From: Blattabacterium cuenoti
GTDB lineage: Bacteria > Bacteroidota > Bacteroidia > Flavobacteriales > Blattabacteriaceae
Reading direction: 5' to 3'
DNA length: 64,000 nucleotides
Assembly: GCF_014252015.1 (NCBI RefSeq)
Contig: NZ_CP059206.1
Span: 62,001 to 126,000 of the forward strand
Below the pieces are notes generated by a model. The model made no database searches, was not told where the DNA came from, and was given only the letters and a program-made list of their open reading frames with translations. The translations under genes and the position numbers were made by a program. Within the stretch, counting starts at the first letter, position 1; every line of letters starts with the position of its first letter. Positions 1-8,885 of the stretch are shown here, piece by piece.

Positions 1-1587
1 AAATATAAGCCTTTGAAATGGAATGAAGTAATAGGACAAAAAGATATCATTTTTATTTTAAAAAAAGCAATACAAGAAAATCGTTTATCTCGAATTTTAT
101 TTTTCTTTGGTCCAAAAGGAATAGGAAAAAATACATGTGCACGAATTTTATCGAACGAATTAAATTCTTTTTCAGATTCAGAATTAAGAGATTTTTCTTT
201 AAATAGATTTGAGATTAATGGAATTTTTAATAATTCATTAGAATATTTTTATAAAATTATTAATGAATCTCGTTTTATTCCTAGAGTAGGAAAATATAAT
301 GTATTTATTATTAATGATGTACATATGTTTTCTCAATGTATTTTCAATTCTATTCTAAGATTCATAGAAGAGAAACATCCACATATATTATTTATTTTTT
401 GTGGTACAGAAGAAAAAAAAATTCCCAAATTTATTCTATCGTATTGTCAAGTATATGAATTCAAAAGTATTTCTACAAAAGAAATTTTTTTACATTTAAA
501 AATGATTGCTACAAAAGAAAATATAGAAATAGAAAATGAAGCATTATTGATTTTGTCCAAATATGTAAAAGGATCTATTAGTAAAGCTCTTTATTTATTT
601 GATAAATTGATTTTATATAGTGAAAAAAAAATATCTAAAGAATTTCTAATTAAAAAATTAGGGATTATTGACATAGAATACTATTTTAAACTAGTAGATT
701 ATCTTTTAGATAAAAAAATATATAAAATATTCATTTTATTAGATAAAATATTACAAAAAAAGATGAAATCTTATGATTTTATCATAGGTTTAATCAAACA
801 TTTTAGAAATTTATTTTTTTCTAAAAATTATGAAACATCTTATCTTTTGAATTTCAAGAAAGAGATATTGTCATCTTATATTGCACAATCAAAAAGAATA
901 TCTTATTATTTTTTAATAAATGCTTTAAGTATTTGTATTCGTTTGAAAAACGAATATGAAAAATTCAATAAAAATTCTAGATTAACAATAGAAATTTATT
1001 TAATACAATTGTCATATTTATTTGATTCCTATAAAAATTATTTTTTCTTAGAAGAAGAAAAAGAAAATGTAAAAATTGAGTTTTTACAAAAAAATTGGAT
1101 AAAATTCATACATAAATTTTATGGAAAAATAAATCCTATTTATTTATATTTTTTAAAAAACGAAATACAATTTCGAGTAAAAAAAAATAAAATATTTTTT
1201 ATTATACCCGATAAATTAAAAAATCGTGGTTTTTTATTGATTAAAACACATTTTGTAAAATATTTTAAAGAAAAATTGAATAACACACATTTAGAATTTG
1301 AAATAGTGAAAAAAAATTCGAATGCAGAAATAGTGAAAAAAAATTCGAATGCAGAAATAGTGAAAGAAAATTCGAATGCAGAAATAGTGAAAGAAAATTC
1401 GAATGCAGAAATAGTGAAAGAAAATTCGAATGCAGAAATAGTGAAAGAAAATTCGAATGCAGAAATAGTGAAAGAAAATTCAAGTGCAATAGAACAATAT
1501 CATCTTTTATATAAAAAAAATAAATTAATAGAAACATTAATAGAACGATTAAATTTGAAAATATCTTCTTCGGAAATACAAGAATAA
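1..1587 (+). CDS. dnaX: DNA polymerase III subunit gamma/tau, 5' end outside window, ATPase motifs degenerate
   Basis: Clamp-loader subunit of the replicative polymerase. The reading frame is open from base 1 and its first residues (KYKP, then WNEVIGQ) match the N-terminal KYRP...VxGQ signature of DnaX, so the true start lies upstream and the TTG at 13 is not the start. The usual ATPase motifs are recognisable but altered: the P-loop at 109-135 reads GPKGIGKNT (Asn where Thr/Ser is expected), Walker B at 307-327 reads IINDVHM (normally IIDEVHM), and the SRC arginine-finger motif reads SYC at 439-447. The zinc-binding cysteines of other DnaX proteins are absent, which I believe is usual in Flavobacteria. 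Near the C-terminus lies a seven-copy 9-residue repeat (1300-1488). The identification is sound; loss of ATPase activity is inference from the motifs. Confidence 0.85.
   Translation, partial: KYKPLKWNEVIGQKDIIFILKKAIQENRLSRILFFFGPKGIGKNTCARILSNELNSFSDSELRDFSLNRFEINGIFNNSLEYFYKIINESRFIPRVGKYNVFIINDVHMFSQCIFNSILRFIEEKHPHILFIFCGTEEKKIPKFILSYCQVYEFKSISTKEIFLHLKMIATKENIEIENEALLILSKYVKGSISKALYLFDKLILYSEKKISKEFLIKKLGIIDIEYYFKLVDYLLDKKIYKIFILLDKILQKKMKSYDFIIGLIKHFRNLFFSKNYETSYLLNFKKEILSSYIAQSKRISYYFLINALSICIRLKNEYEKFNKNSRLTIEIYLIQLSYLFDSYKNYFFLEEEKENVKIEFLQKNWIKFIHKFYGKINPIYLYFLKNEIQFRVKKNKIFFIIPDKLKNRGFLLIKTHFVKYFKEKLNNTHLEFEIVKKNSNAEIVKKNSNAEIVKENSNAEIVKENSNAEIVKENSNAEIVKENSNAEIVKENSSAIEQYHLLYKKNKLIETLIERLNLKISSSEIQE
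1300..1488 (+). repeat. Seven 27-bp tandem repeats inside dnaX
   Basis: Seven contiguous in-frame 27-bp units, each encoding EIVK(K/E)NSNA. Units 1-2 read KKNSNA, units 3-6 KENSNA, and unit 7 KENSSA. Near-identity at the nucleotide level suggests recent expansion by slippage or unequal recombination. The encoded peptide is charged and is probably a flexible linker between the clamp-loader body and the C-terminal tail. Confidence 0.97.
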
Positions 1588-1701
1588 AGAATAGAAAAAA
1601 AATTTTATCAATGATTCTTTTTGTTTGCAGAATATTTCTATTTAAATTATTCTAAGATGTTTTATCTTTTTTTTAGAAAATACTTTTAATGATTTTAATT
1701 T

Positions 1702-3819
1702 ATGATTTATCATTATTCATCAAACAGTAGAAAAAAAATTTTTTTCTATTCTGCTTATTCCGATGAAGATATTGAAAATGAAAGTTCTGCTTCTTCTTAT
1801 GGATCTGGAGGGAGTGGAACAGGTTCTGGTTATTATGGAGGAACTTCAATAAGGAGTAGAACTCCTGTTTTAGATAATTTTGGAAGAGATTTGAATTCTA
1901 TAGCGATGGAAGGAAAATTAGATCCAGTGGTAGGTAGAGATAAAGAAGTTGAACGTGTTTCTCAAATATTGAGTAGAAGAAAAAAAAATAACCCTCTTCT
2001 TATAGGAGAACCTGGGGTAGGAAAATCTGCTATTGCCGAAGGATTAGCATTGCGTATTGTGCAGAAAAAAGTTTCTAGAGTTTTGTACAATAAAAGAGTC
2101 GTTGTATTAGATTTAGCAAGTTTAGTTGCTGGAACTAAATATAGAGGACAATTTGAAGAAAGAATGAAAGCCATTATAAATGAATCAGAAAAAAATGCAG
2201 AGTTAATTCTTTTTATAGATGAAATTCATACTATGATTGGAGCAGGAGGTACTACAGGTTCATTAGATGCTTCTAACATATTTAAACCTGCTTTAGCAAG
2301 AGGATATATTCAATGTATTGGGGCTACTACACTCAATGAATATAGACAATATATAGAAAAAGATGGAGCTTTAGAAAGAAGGTTTCAAAAAATCATAGTG
2401 CAACCTTCTTCTGAAGAAGAAACTATAGAAATTTTAAAAAAGATAAAAGGAAAATATGAAAGTCATCATAACGTTATTTATACAAAAGAAGCAATAAAAG
2501 CTTGTGTAGATCTTACCGTACGATATATTGTAGATCGTTTTTTACCAGATAAAGCAATTGATGCTTTGGACGAAGCAGGATCTCGTGTTCATATTAAGAA
2601 TATAAAAGTTCCACAAGAAATAGTTCTTTTGGAAAAAGAATTGGAAAGTATTAGAGAAGAAAAATCTAAAGTAGTAAAAAGTCAAAAGTATGAAGAAGCT
2701 GCACGTTTACGTGATACAGAAAAACGTATAGAAAAACAATTAATAAAAGCTCAAAAAGAATGGGAAGAATCTTCTAAAAAAAACAAAGAAATTGTATCCG
2801 AAGAAAATGTTGAAGAAGTGGTATCTATGATGAGTGGAGTTCCAGTAAATAAAATAGCTCAAGCTGAAATGAAAAAATTGAGCAAAATGATAGATATATT
2901 AAAAGAAAAAATAGTAGGACAAAATGAAGCTGTGAAAAAAATAGTAAGAGCTGTTCAAAGAAATAGAACTGGATTAAAAGATCCTAATTCTCCTATAGGT
3001 TCTTTTATTTTTTTAGGACAAACAGGTGTGGGAAAAACATATTTAGCAAAAATTTTTGCTAAAGAATTGTTTGATTCAGAAGAATCATTAATTAGGATAG
3101 ATATGAGTGAATATATGGAAAAATTTTCTGTATCTAGATTAATAGGAGCTCCTCCAGGTTATGTAGGTTATGAAGAAGGAGGACAATTAACAGAAATTAT
3201 ACGTCGTAGGCCTTATTCTGTAATATTATTGGACGAGATAGAAAAAGCACATCATGAAGTATTTAATATTTTATTACAAATATTGGATTATGGATGTGTA
3301 ACAGATAGTATTGGAAGAAAAATAAATTTTAAAAATACCGTTATTATTTTTACTTCAAATACGGGAACACAACAGTTAAAAGAATTTGGTCAAGGAATAG
3401 GTTTTCACACTCAAGCAAGAAAACTTAATAATTATATTAAAAATGTATTGGAACAAGCTTTAAAACGAACTTTTTCTCCTGAATTTTTAAATAGAATAGA
3501 CGATATTATTATTTTTAATTCTTTAACAAAAGAAGATATATCAAAAATAACTTGTATTGAATTGAAAAAAATAATTCTTCATGTATCCAATTTAGGTTAT
3601 GAATTAACACTGTTTCCTGAAGTAAAAGATTTTATTCAAAAGAAGGGATTTGATCAAGAATATGGGGCTCGTCCTTTAAAAAGAGTTATAGAAAAATTTA
3701 TAAAAAATCCCATATCGGAATATATAATTAGCGAAAAATTAAAAAAAGGAGATCAAATTTCATTAAAAATGAATGCAAAAAATGACGATATAAAAGTTGA
3801 GATTCATAAGAATATATGA
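1702..3819 (+). CDS. clpC: ClpC-type AAA+ chaperone ATPase lacking the N-terminal Clp_N domain
   Basis: Unfoldase that feeds substrates to the ClpP protease. After about 50 Ser/Gly-rich residues the protein enters the first AAA+ module (GEPGVGKSA Walker A near residue 108, LFIDEIH Walker B). A middle region follows with a UvrB/C-like motif (KYEEAARLRDTEKRIEKQL), which marks ClpC rather than ClpB. The second AAA+ module has GQTGVGKT and ILLDEIEKA. The IGF loop used to dock on ClpP is present (GQGIGF near residue 570). At 705 aa it is about 140 residues shorter than typical ClpC because the double Clp_N repeat is absent; the 114 bases upstream hold no remnant of it. ATG at 1702 is the first start in frame. 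It overlaps nth by 4 bases. Confidence 0.9.
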   Translation: MIYHYSSNSRKKIFFYSAYSDEDIENESSASSYGSGGSGTGSGYYGGTSIRSRTPVLDNFGRDLNSIAMEGKLDPVVGRDKEVERVSQILSRRKKNNPLLIGEPGVGKSAIAEGLALRIVQKKVSRVLYNKRVVVLDLASLVAGTKYRGQFEERMKAIINESEKNAELILFIDEIHTMIGAGGTTGSLDASNIFKPALARGYIQCIGATTLNEYRQYIEKDGALERRFQKIIVQPSSEEETIEILKKIKGKYESHHNVIYTKEAIKACVDLTVRYIVDRFLPDKAIDALDEAGSRVHIKNIKVPQEIVLLEKELESIREEKSKVVKSQKYEEAARLRDTEKRIEKQLIKAQKEWEESSKKNKEIVSEENVEEVVSMMSGVPVNKIAQAEMKKLSKMIDILKEKIVGQNEAVKKIVRAVQRNRTGLKDPNSPIGSFIFLGQTGVGKTYLAKIFAKELFDSEESLIRIDMSEYMEKFSVSRLIGAPPGYVGYEEGGQLTEIIRRRPYSVILLDEIEKAHHEVFNILLQILDYGCVTDSIGRKINFKNTVIIFTSNTGTQQLKEFGQGIGFHTQARKLNNYIKNVLEQALKRTFSPEFLNRIDDIIIFNSLTKEDISKITCIELKKIILHVSNLGYELTLFPEVKDFIQKKGFDQEYGARPLKRVIEKFIKNPISEYIISEKLKKGDQISLKMNAKNDDIKVEIHKNI

Positions 3820-4451
3820 ATTTTTTTTCAAAGAAAATAAAAATTATTGAAAATATATTAGATTTTTTATATCCTAATCCAACCAGTACTTTGTATTATA
3901 TCAACGAATATTCTTTACTTATATCCATAATACTAACTGCCAGAAGCAAAGAAAAAAAAGTAAATGAAATAACAAAATTTTTATTTACAAAGATTGAGAC
4001 TCCCATGGATATAATTCGTTTTTCTATTGAAGAAATAAAAAATATTATAAAAAATATAGGACTTTATAACAAAAAATCTAAAAATATTTATGATTTATCG
4101 AATATTTTAATAAATAAATATAATGGAATTATTCCTAAGAATATTTTGGAATTAAAGTCTTTACCCGGAGTGGGAGATAAAACGGCATCTGTTTTTTTAT
4201 CTTATGTATCCGATCAATATTTATTTCCTGTAGACACTCACATTCACAGAATGATGTTTCGTTGGAAATTGAGTAATGGAAAAAGTGTAAAACAAACAGA
4301 AAAAGATGCAAAACGTGTTTTCAAAAAACAAAATTGGAAAAAATTACATTTTCAAATTATTTCTTATGCTAAAGAATATTCTCCATCTCAAAGATGGAAT
4401 TTAAAAAAAGATATTATTTACAAAGAATTATTCAATAATAATTTATTATAA
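3816..4451 (+). CDS. nth: Endonuclease III, lacking the C-terminal Fe-S cluster cysteines
   Basis: Base-excision repair DNA glycosylase/AP lyase acting on oxidised pyrimidines. The helix-hairpin-helix LPGVGDKTA carries the catalytic lysine, and VDTHIHR carries the catalytic aspartate. In E. coli Nth the C-terminus binds a 4Fe-4S cluster through four cysteines; here the corresponding stretch (YAKEYSPSQRWNLKKD) has none. From memory this matches other Flavobacteria and is probably lineage-typical rather than decay. The start ATG overlaps the clpC stop (ATGA, 4 bases), which implies translational coupling. The gene converges on the DUF3127 gene with 4 bases between stops. Confidence 0.9.
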   Translation: MNFFSKKIKIIENILDFLYPNPTSTLYYINEYSLLISIILTARSKEKKVNEITKFLFTKIETPMDIIRFSIEEIKNIIKNIGLYNKKSKNIYDLSNILINKYNGIIPKNILELKSLPGVGDKTASVFLSYVSDQYLFPVDTHIHRMMFRWKLSNGKSVKQTEKDAKRVFKKQNWKKLHFQIISYAKEYSPSQRWNLKKDIIYKELFNNNLL

Positions 4452-4455
4452 AAAA

Positions 4456-4809
4456 CTAAAAAGGTAAATCATCAAAATCATCAGAGGATAAAGAAGTAGT
4501 AGAAGTTTTATTTGAAGTTTCTATAGAATTAGGATGAGAATAATGTTCTATTTTCCATCCTTGTATGGAATTAAAATATTTTATAATTCCTTCAGGATTT
4601 GTCCATTCTCTTCCCCTAATGTTAATGAAAACTTTTATTTTATCTTTTAGTCTTATGTTCTCTAACAAATTCACTTTATCTTGAATGAATTCAATTAATA
4701 TATTTTGAGGATATGGCTCTTCCGTGGTAAGAACTATTTCTTTTTTTTGAAATCCACTATCAAATTTTTGAATATCAAATAGTTTCTTTACTATACCTAT
4801 GATTTCCAT
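4456..4809 (-). CDS. DUF3127 family protein with SSB-like acidic C-terminal tip
   Basis: A 117-aa protein of the DUF3127 family, small Bacteroidota proteins with a predicted OB-like fold. It starts MEIIGIVKKLFD and includes INIRGREWTNPEG. The C-terminus, after a Ser/Thr-rich linker, is DDFDDLPF. This resembles the acidic tip (DDDIPF) by which bacterial single-stranded DNA-binding protein recruits partners. The molecular role is not established; a DNA-binding or SSB-like role is inference. It is the last gene of a five-gene minus-strand run, 11 bases after the SPFH gene. Confidence 0.75.
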   Translation of the reverse strand: MEIIGIVKKLFDIQKFDSGFQKKEIVLTTEEPYPQNILIEFIQDKVNLLENIRLKDKIKVFINIRGREWTNPEGIIKYFNSIQGWKIEHYSHPNSIETSNKTSTTSLSSDDFDDLPF

Positions 4810-4820
4810 GAAATTTAAAA

Positions 4821-5762
4821 TTAATTTTTTTTATTATTATTCTTTTTTTTAAGAGTTTCTCCAATTTGGTTAGAAATATTAAATGAAGTGATCATATTGT
4901 TTAACATTTCACTAGCTGATCCTGGGGAATTCGGTAATAAAATTAAATTTGTATTTCCACTTTCTCCCATAGACTGAAGAGTATCATAATGTTGTGTAAC
5001 CACAATCAAAGCAGAAGCTTCTTGTGAATTAATTCCTACATTATTTAATACTTCTACAGAATCTAGAATTCCTCTAGCTATTTCTCTACGTTGATCTGCT
5101 GTTCCTTTCCCTTGTAATTTTTTACTTTCAGCTTCTGCTTTTGCTTTAGCTACAATTTTAATCCTTTCAGCTTCTGCTTTATATTCAGCCGCAACTTTTT
5201 CTCTTTCGGCTGTATTAATACGATTCATAGCCTGTTTTACTTGTTCATCTGGATCAAGATCTGTGACTAATGCTTTTATGATCGAATATCCATAATCCAA
5301 CATGGATCCTTCCAGTTCTCCTTTAACTGCAAGAGCTATATGATCTTTTCGTTCAAAAACATCATCTAAACGCATTTTTGGAACTTCTGCTCTAACAACA
5401 TCAAATATATAAGAAGTAATCTGAGCATGAGAATTATCCAATTTATAAAAAGCTTCATATACTTTATCTTTTATTACTTTGAATTGAACCGATACTTTTA
5501 CTTTAACAAAAACATTATCTTTTGTCTTCGTATCTACTAATACATCTAATTGTTGAATTTTTAACGTAAGTTTTCCTATTATATTATCTATAATAGGGAG
5601 CTTAAAATTTAATCCAGCATAACGAATACTATGAAATTTTCCCATTCTTTCAAGAATAGCTGTTGTTTCTTGATTAACTATAAAAATAAAACTAGAAAAA
5701 AGAGATAAAATCAAAATAGCTAACATTCCATAAAATAGTAAACTGAAAATACTCATATTCAA
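4821..5762 (-). CDS. SPFH/Band 7 membrane protein (QmcA/stomatin-like)
   Basis: Membrane-anchored scaffold of the SPFH family. One N-terminal hydrophobic segment (about residues 5-28) is followed by the SPFH core: VNQETTAILERMGKF, then GLNFKLPIID, a DVLVDTKTKDNVFV strand and RLDDVFERKDHIA. An Ala/Glu/Lys-rich coiled coil follows (about residues 185-225, ending in the AEAESKKLQGKG region). The length of 313 aa fits the QmcA/slipin group. Such proteins organise membrane microdomains and often work with NfeD or proteases, but no NfeD gene is adjacent here. The gene lies 6 bases after the SufT-like gene. A second ATG 6 bases into the gene is an alternative start. Confidence 0.85.
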   Translation of the reverse strand: MNMSIFSLLFYGMLAILILSLFSSFIFIVNQETTAILERMGKFHSIRYAGLNFKLPIIDNIIGKLTLKIQQLDVLVDTKTKDNVFVKVKVSVQFKVIKDKVYEAFYKLDNSHAQITSYIFDVVRAEVPKMRLDDVFERKDHIALAVKGELEGSMLDYGYSIIKALVTDLDPDEQVKQAMNRINTAEREKVAAEYKAEAERIKIVAKAKAEAESKKLQGKGTADQRREIARGILDSVEVLNNVGINSQEASALIVVTQHYDTLQSMGESGNTNLILLPNSPGSASEMLNNMITSFNISNQIGETLKKKNNNKKN

Positions 5763-5768
5763 AAAAAT

Positions 5769-6098
5769 TTATAATAATCCTAATTCTAAACGAGCCTCTT
5801 CACTCATAAATTCCCTACTCCAAGGTGGATCAAATGTTAAAACTACATCTACTTCTTTTATTTCTTGTATAGATTGAACTTTATCTTTGACTTCTAAAGG
5901 TAAGCTTTCTGCTACTGGACAATTAGGCGTAGTTAAAGTCATTACTATTTTAACTTTTTTTTCTCCTGAAATTTGAATATCATAAATCAGACCTAATTCA
6001 TAAATATCTACTGAAATTTCTGGATCATATATATTTTTTAATACAGAAATAATACGTTCTTCTAAATTTAAAGAAGAATCTATTTGTTCATTTTTCAT
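5769..6098 (-). CDS. sufT: MIP18/DUF59 family protein, SufT-like Fe-S assembly factor
   Basis: A 109-aa protein of the MIP18 (DUF59) family, whose members help mature Fe-S proteins. Diagnostic features are the NIYDPEISVDIYELGLIYDI start, the conserved TTPNCPVAE segment with its single reactive cysteine, and the DPPWS motif. In Bacteroidota a standalone protein of this kind commonly accompanies the SUF machinery, but no suf genes occur in this window. Its start overlaps the end of the upstream M16 gene by 11 bases, so it is probably translated from the same transcript. The gene symbol is by similarity. Confidence 0.8.
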   Translation of the reverse strand: MKNEQIDSSLNLEERIISVLKNIYDPEISVDIYELGLIYDIQISGEKKVKIVMTLTTPNCPVAESLPLEVKDKVQSIQEIKEVDVVLTFDPPWSREFMSEEARLELGLL

Positions 6099-7554
6099 TT
6101 ATTAAAGATCCAAATTGATCAAAATAACGAATAGGATAACCTAATTTTTTTAGATTAGGTAATATATCACGGGCTCTTCCAACAATTATAATTCTACCAT
6201 TTTTTGTTAAGAAAAATTTTCTACATGATTGTAGTATATTATTTATAGTAACTGATTCTAGTTTATTCAAATAATTTTTATAAAATCCACTTGGAAGATT
6301 ATTTTTTAATTCACATATAAAAAGATCACTAATTCTATTGGGATCTTCAAAATCAAGAATAAATTGACCGCTTATTTCTTTTTTCTTAATATTTAATTCT
6401 TCTAAAGAAATTTTGTTTTCCGTTATTTTAACAATTTCTTTTATAATATCCTTTATAGCTTTCTCTGTCACTTCATTTCTCACTTGAGTATAAACAGAGA
6501 AGTAGCCAATATTTTTATCAGATTTTAAAACAGAATAAGCCCCATATGTATAAGCCTTTTTTTCTCTAAGATTTAAAAATAAACGACTTTGAGGTCCTCC
6601 ACCCAAAATTCCATTCGCTAATATAGAAGAAAAATATTCAGGATCACTTTTTTTTAAACAAACTGGTCCACCAAAACAAATAGTAGATTGAGTTAAAGAA
6701 GGAATATCCACTATATCTATTTCTATTTCCGATGGAATTTTATATTCCTTGATAATAGGGTCATCTACATATGATTTATTTTTCCATTTAGAAAAATAAA
6801 GTGAACATAATTTTTCCGCTTCTTTTTTGGATATATCTCCAATAAAAGATAAATAGGATCTATTTGGTAGATAATATTTTTCGTACAATTTTTTCAGATC
6901 ATGAAGAGTAATGTTTTTAATCGTTTCATGAGTTTCATATTCCCCATAAGGATGATTTTTTCCAAAATATAAAACATTTTGTACTCGTTGTAAAATAGCA
7001 TTTGGATCTTTTTCCGATAGATTAATATCTATAATTCTTTGTTTAATTATTTTCTCTAATTCCCTAGAATTATCAAATTGACTATTCATCAAAAGATCAC
7101 TCATAATAGATACAGATTTATCCAGATACTTCTTCATAGTAAAAATGGATATTTCAGAAAACGATGTATACAAACTACATCCCATATAATCAATAATATC
7201 ATCTAATTTCTCCTTGGTATAATTTTTTGTTCCAGAACGGAACATTTGACCAAAAATTTTTTTTATACCTGCTTTATCTTTTTCTAAAAAAGGTTTGGAA
7301 TCCAATTCCAACCCAATTCTAACTAATGGAAGTTTATGATTTTCTACAACTAAAACTTTTAAACCATTTTTCATTTGAAAAAATTTAGGTTTTTCAATGT
7401 TTATAATGACTTTTCTTTTTAGAGATTGGGGTGGTTTATTTCTATTAAATGTATTTGTATTAGCCAACATGATTATTGTATGAAAAAAAATTATTACACT
7501 AAAAATAATTCTTACAAAAAATTTATTTATCTGTGTTATTTTTATCTGGAACAT
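6088..7554 (-). CDS. M16 peptidase-like protein without the zinc-binding motif
   Basis: Insulinase-family (pitrilysin, M16) protein of the non-catalytic type. The fold is recognisable (KFFQMKNGLKVLVVENHKLP opening, GGPQSRLFLNLREKKAYTYGAYS in the C-terminal half), but the HxxEH zinc site is replaced around DKAGIKKIFGQMFRSG. M16 enzymes often pair an active with an inactive subunit, and the gene upstream (7523-8881) encodes the active one. I chose the ATG at 7554 because the longer frame (to 7599) overlaps the upstream gene more. From 7554 the protein begins with a hydrophobic stretch consistent with a signal peptide, giving a periplasmic location. The overlap with the upstream gene is then 32 bases. 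Confidence 0.85.
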   Translation of the reverse strand: MFQIKITQINKFFVRIIFSVIIFFHTIIMLANTNTFNRNKPPQSLKRKVIINIEKPKFFQMKNGLKVLVVENHKLPLVRIGLELDSKPFLEKDKAGIKKIFGQMFRSGTKNYTKEKLDDIIDYMGCSLYTSFSEISIFTMKKYLDKSVSIMSDLLMNSQFDNSRELEKIIKQRIIDINLSEKDPNAILQRVQNVLYFGKNHPYGEYETHETIKNITLHDLKKLYEKYYLPNRSYLSFIGDISKKEAEKLCSLYFSKWKNKSYVDDPIIKEYKIPSEIEIDIVDIPSLTQSTICFGGPVCLKKSDPEYFSSILANGILGGGPQSRLFLNLREKKAYTYGAYSVLKSDKNIGYFSVYTQVRNEVTEKAIKDIIKEIVKITENKISLEELNIKKKEISGQFILDFEDPNRISDLFICELKNNLPSGFYKNYLNKLESVTINNILQSCRKFFLTKNGRIIIVGRARDILPNLKKLGYPIRYFDQFGSLINEK

Positions 7555-8881
7555 TATATAAACGAACTCTATTATTTTTATTAAGGTATTTATTAGCAAC
7601 TCTTTTTATATCTTCTACGGTTATTTTCCGATATTTTTCTATATCAGTATTAATTAAATCAGCATTGCAATAATATAGATAATAATGAGATAAATTTGCA
7701 GCTATTCCACTCATAGAATAATTATCGGAAATGAATTTTTTTTCAAAATAGTTTATTTGTTTTTCCAATTCATATTGTGTTATTCCTTTTTCTTTTAAAA
7801 TATCTATTTCTTTATCTATTGTTTTTGTTAGTTGATCTAATGAAATTCCAGGATTAATTAATCCGTATACAACGAAAATACCATAATCTTCCATACTATC
7901 TAGAAATGAACCGGCATAAGAAGCTATTTGTTTCGTATTTACTATATTTTTTATTATGCGTGAACTTTCTCCAGAAGATAATACATGATCTATAATTTTT
8001 AATATATAAGAATCTTTATTTGTGAGCTTGGGAGCTCTGTAGGATAAAAAGACTCCAGGAACTTTAGTATTTTTATCAACGTAAGTAAATAATATTTCTT
8101 TTTTTATCGGTTCTTCTTCTATTTTTTTCATTCTAAAATCTATTTTTCCTTTAGGTATAGATGCAAAATATTTTTTAATTAATATTCTAGCTTCGTTCAT
8201 ATCGAAATCACCTGTTACAACTAAAATTGCATTATTTGGAACATAGTAAGTTTTATAAAATTCTTTATAATCAGCCTCTGTAGCTGCATCTAAATCTTGG
8301 TAAAATCCAATAATTGGATATTTATATGGATGTTTTTTGAATAATAAAGAAGGAATAATTTCTGTAATTGCTTTTACATACGGCTGATTTTCTACACGCA
8401 TTTTCTTTTCTTCTTTTACCACTTCTCTTTGTATATTAATACTTTCTTCATCAACTTTAGCATGCAGCATCCTCTCAGATTCTAACCATAATGCTAATGG
8501 AAGTCGATCAGATGGTAATATTTCATAATAACAAGTTTCATCATGATTTGTGTAAGCGTTATTTTTTCCTCCATTATAAGCTATATACTTGAAATATTCT
8601 CCTTTTTTAATATTTTTAGATCCTTCAAACATAAGATGTTCGAAAAAATGAGCAAACCCAGATCTACCAGGGGTCTCGTTTTTACTTCCTACATGATACA
8701 GTACGGAAATAGAAACTAAAGGATTAGTCTTATCTTGGTGTAAGATAACATGTAATCCATTCGATAATTTTTCTTCAAAAAATTTAATTTTGTACAATTC
8801 TCTAGATTTATAATATTTGGAATTCAAATGATTAGATATCATAGTCACTAACATTAAGAAAAAAAAACAAATCTTTTTCAT
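7523..8881 (-). CDS. Zinc-dependent M16 family metallopeptidase (active subunit)
   Basis: Insulinase/pitrilysin-like protease. The HFFEH zinc-binding and catalytic motif lies near residue 80 in GRSGFAHFFEHLMFEGS, and the third zinc ligand is in the downstream QREVVKEEKKMR segment. An N-terminal signal peptide (about residues 1-21, MKKICFFFLMLVTMIS) predicts export. The 452-aa length fits a single M16A/B-half subunit. It heads a five-gene minus-strand unit with its inactive partner, SufT-like, SPFH and DUF3127 genes. A TAACTTTG promoter box lies only a few bases before the ATG. Confidence 0.9.
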   Translation of the reverse strand: MKKICFFFLMLVTMISNHLNSKYYKSRELYKIKFFEEKLSNGLHVILHQDKTNPLVSISVLYHVGSKNETPGRSGFAHFFEHLMFEGSKNIKKGEYFKYIAYNGGKNNAYTNHDETCYYEILPSDRLPLALWLESERMLHAKVDEESINIQREVVKEEKKMRVENQPYVKAITEIIPSLLFKKHPYKYPIIGFYQDLDAATEADYKEFYKTYYVPNNAILVVTGDFDMNEARILIKKYFASIPKGKIDFRMKKIEEEPIKKEILFTYVDKNTKVPGVFLSYRAPKLTNKDSYILKIIDHVLSSGESSRIIKNIVNTKQIASYAGSFLDSMEDYGIFVVYGLINPGISLDQLTKTIDKEIDILKEKGITQYELEKQINYFEKKFISDNYSMSGIAANLSHYYLYYCNADLINTDIEKYRKITVEDIKRVANKYLNKNNRVRLYNVPDKNNTDK

Positions 8882-8885
8882 GAAA

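Noticed and set aside
1265..1537. 90-aa minus-strand ORF with repeated HSNFLSLFL units
   Set aside because: It is the reverse-strand shadow of the dnaX tandem repeats; periodic sequence without stops is expected there.
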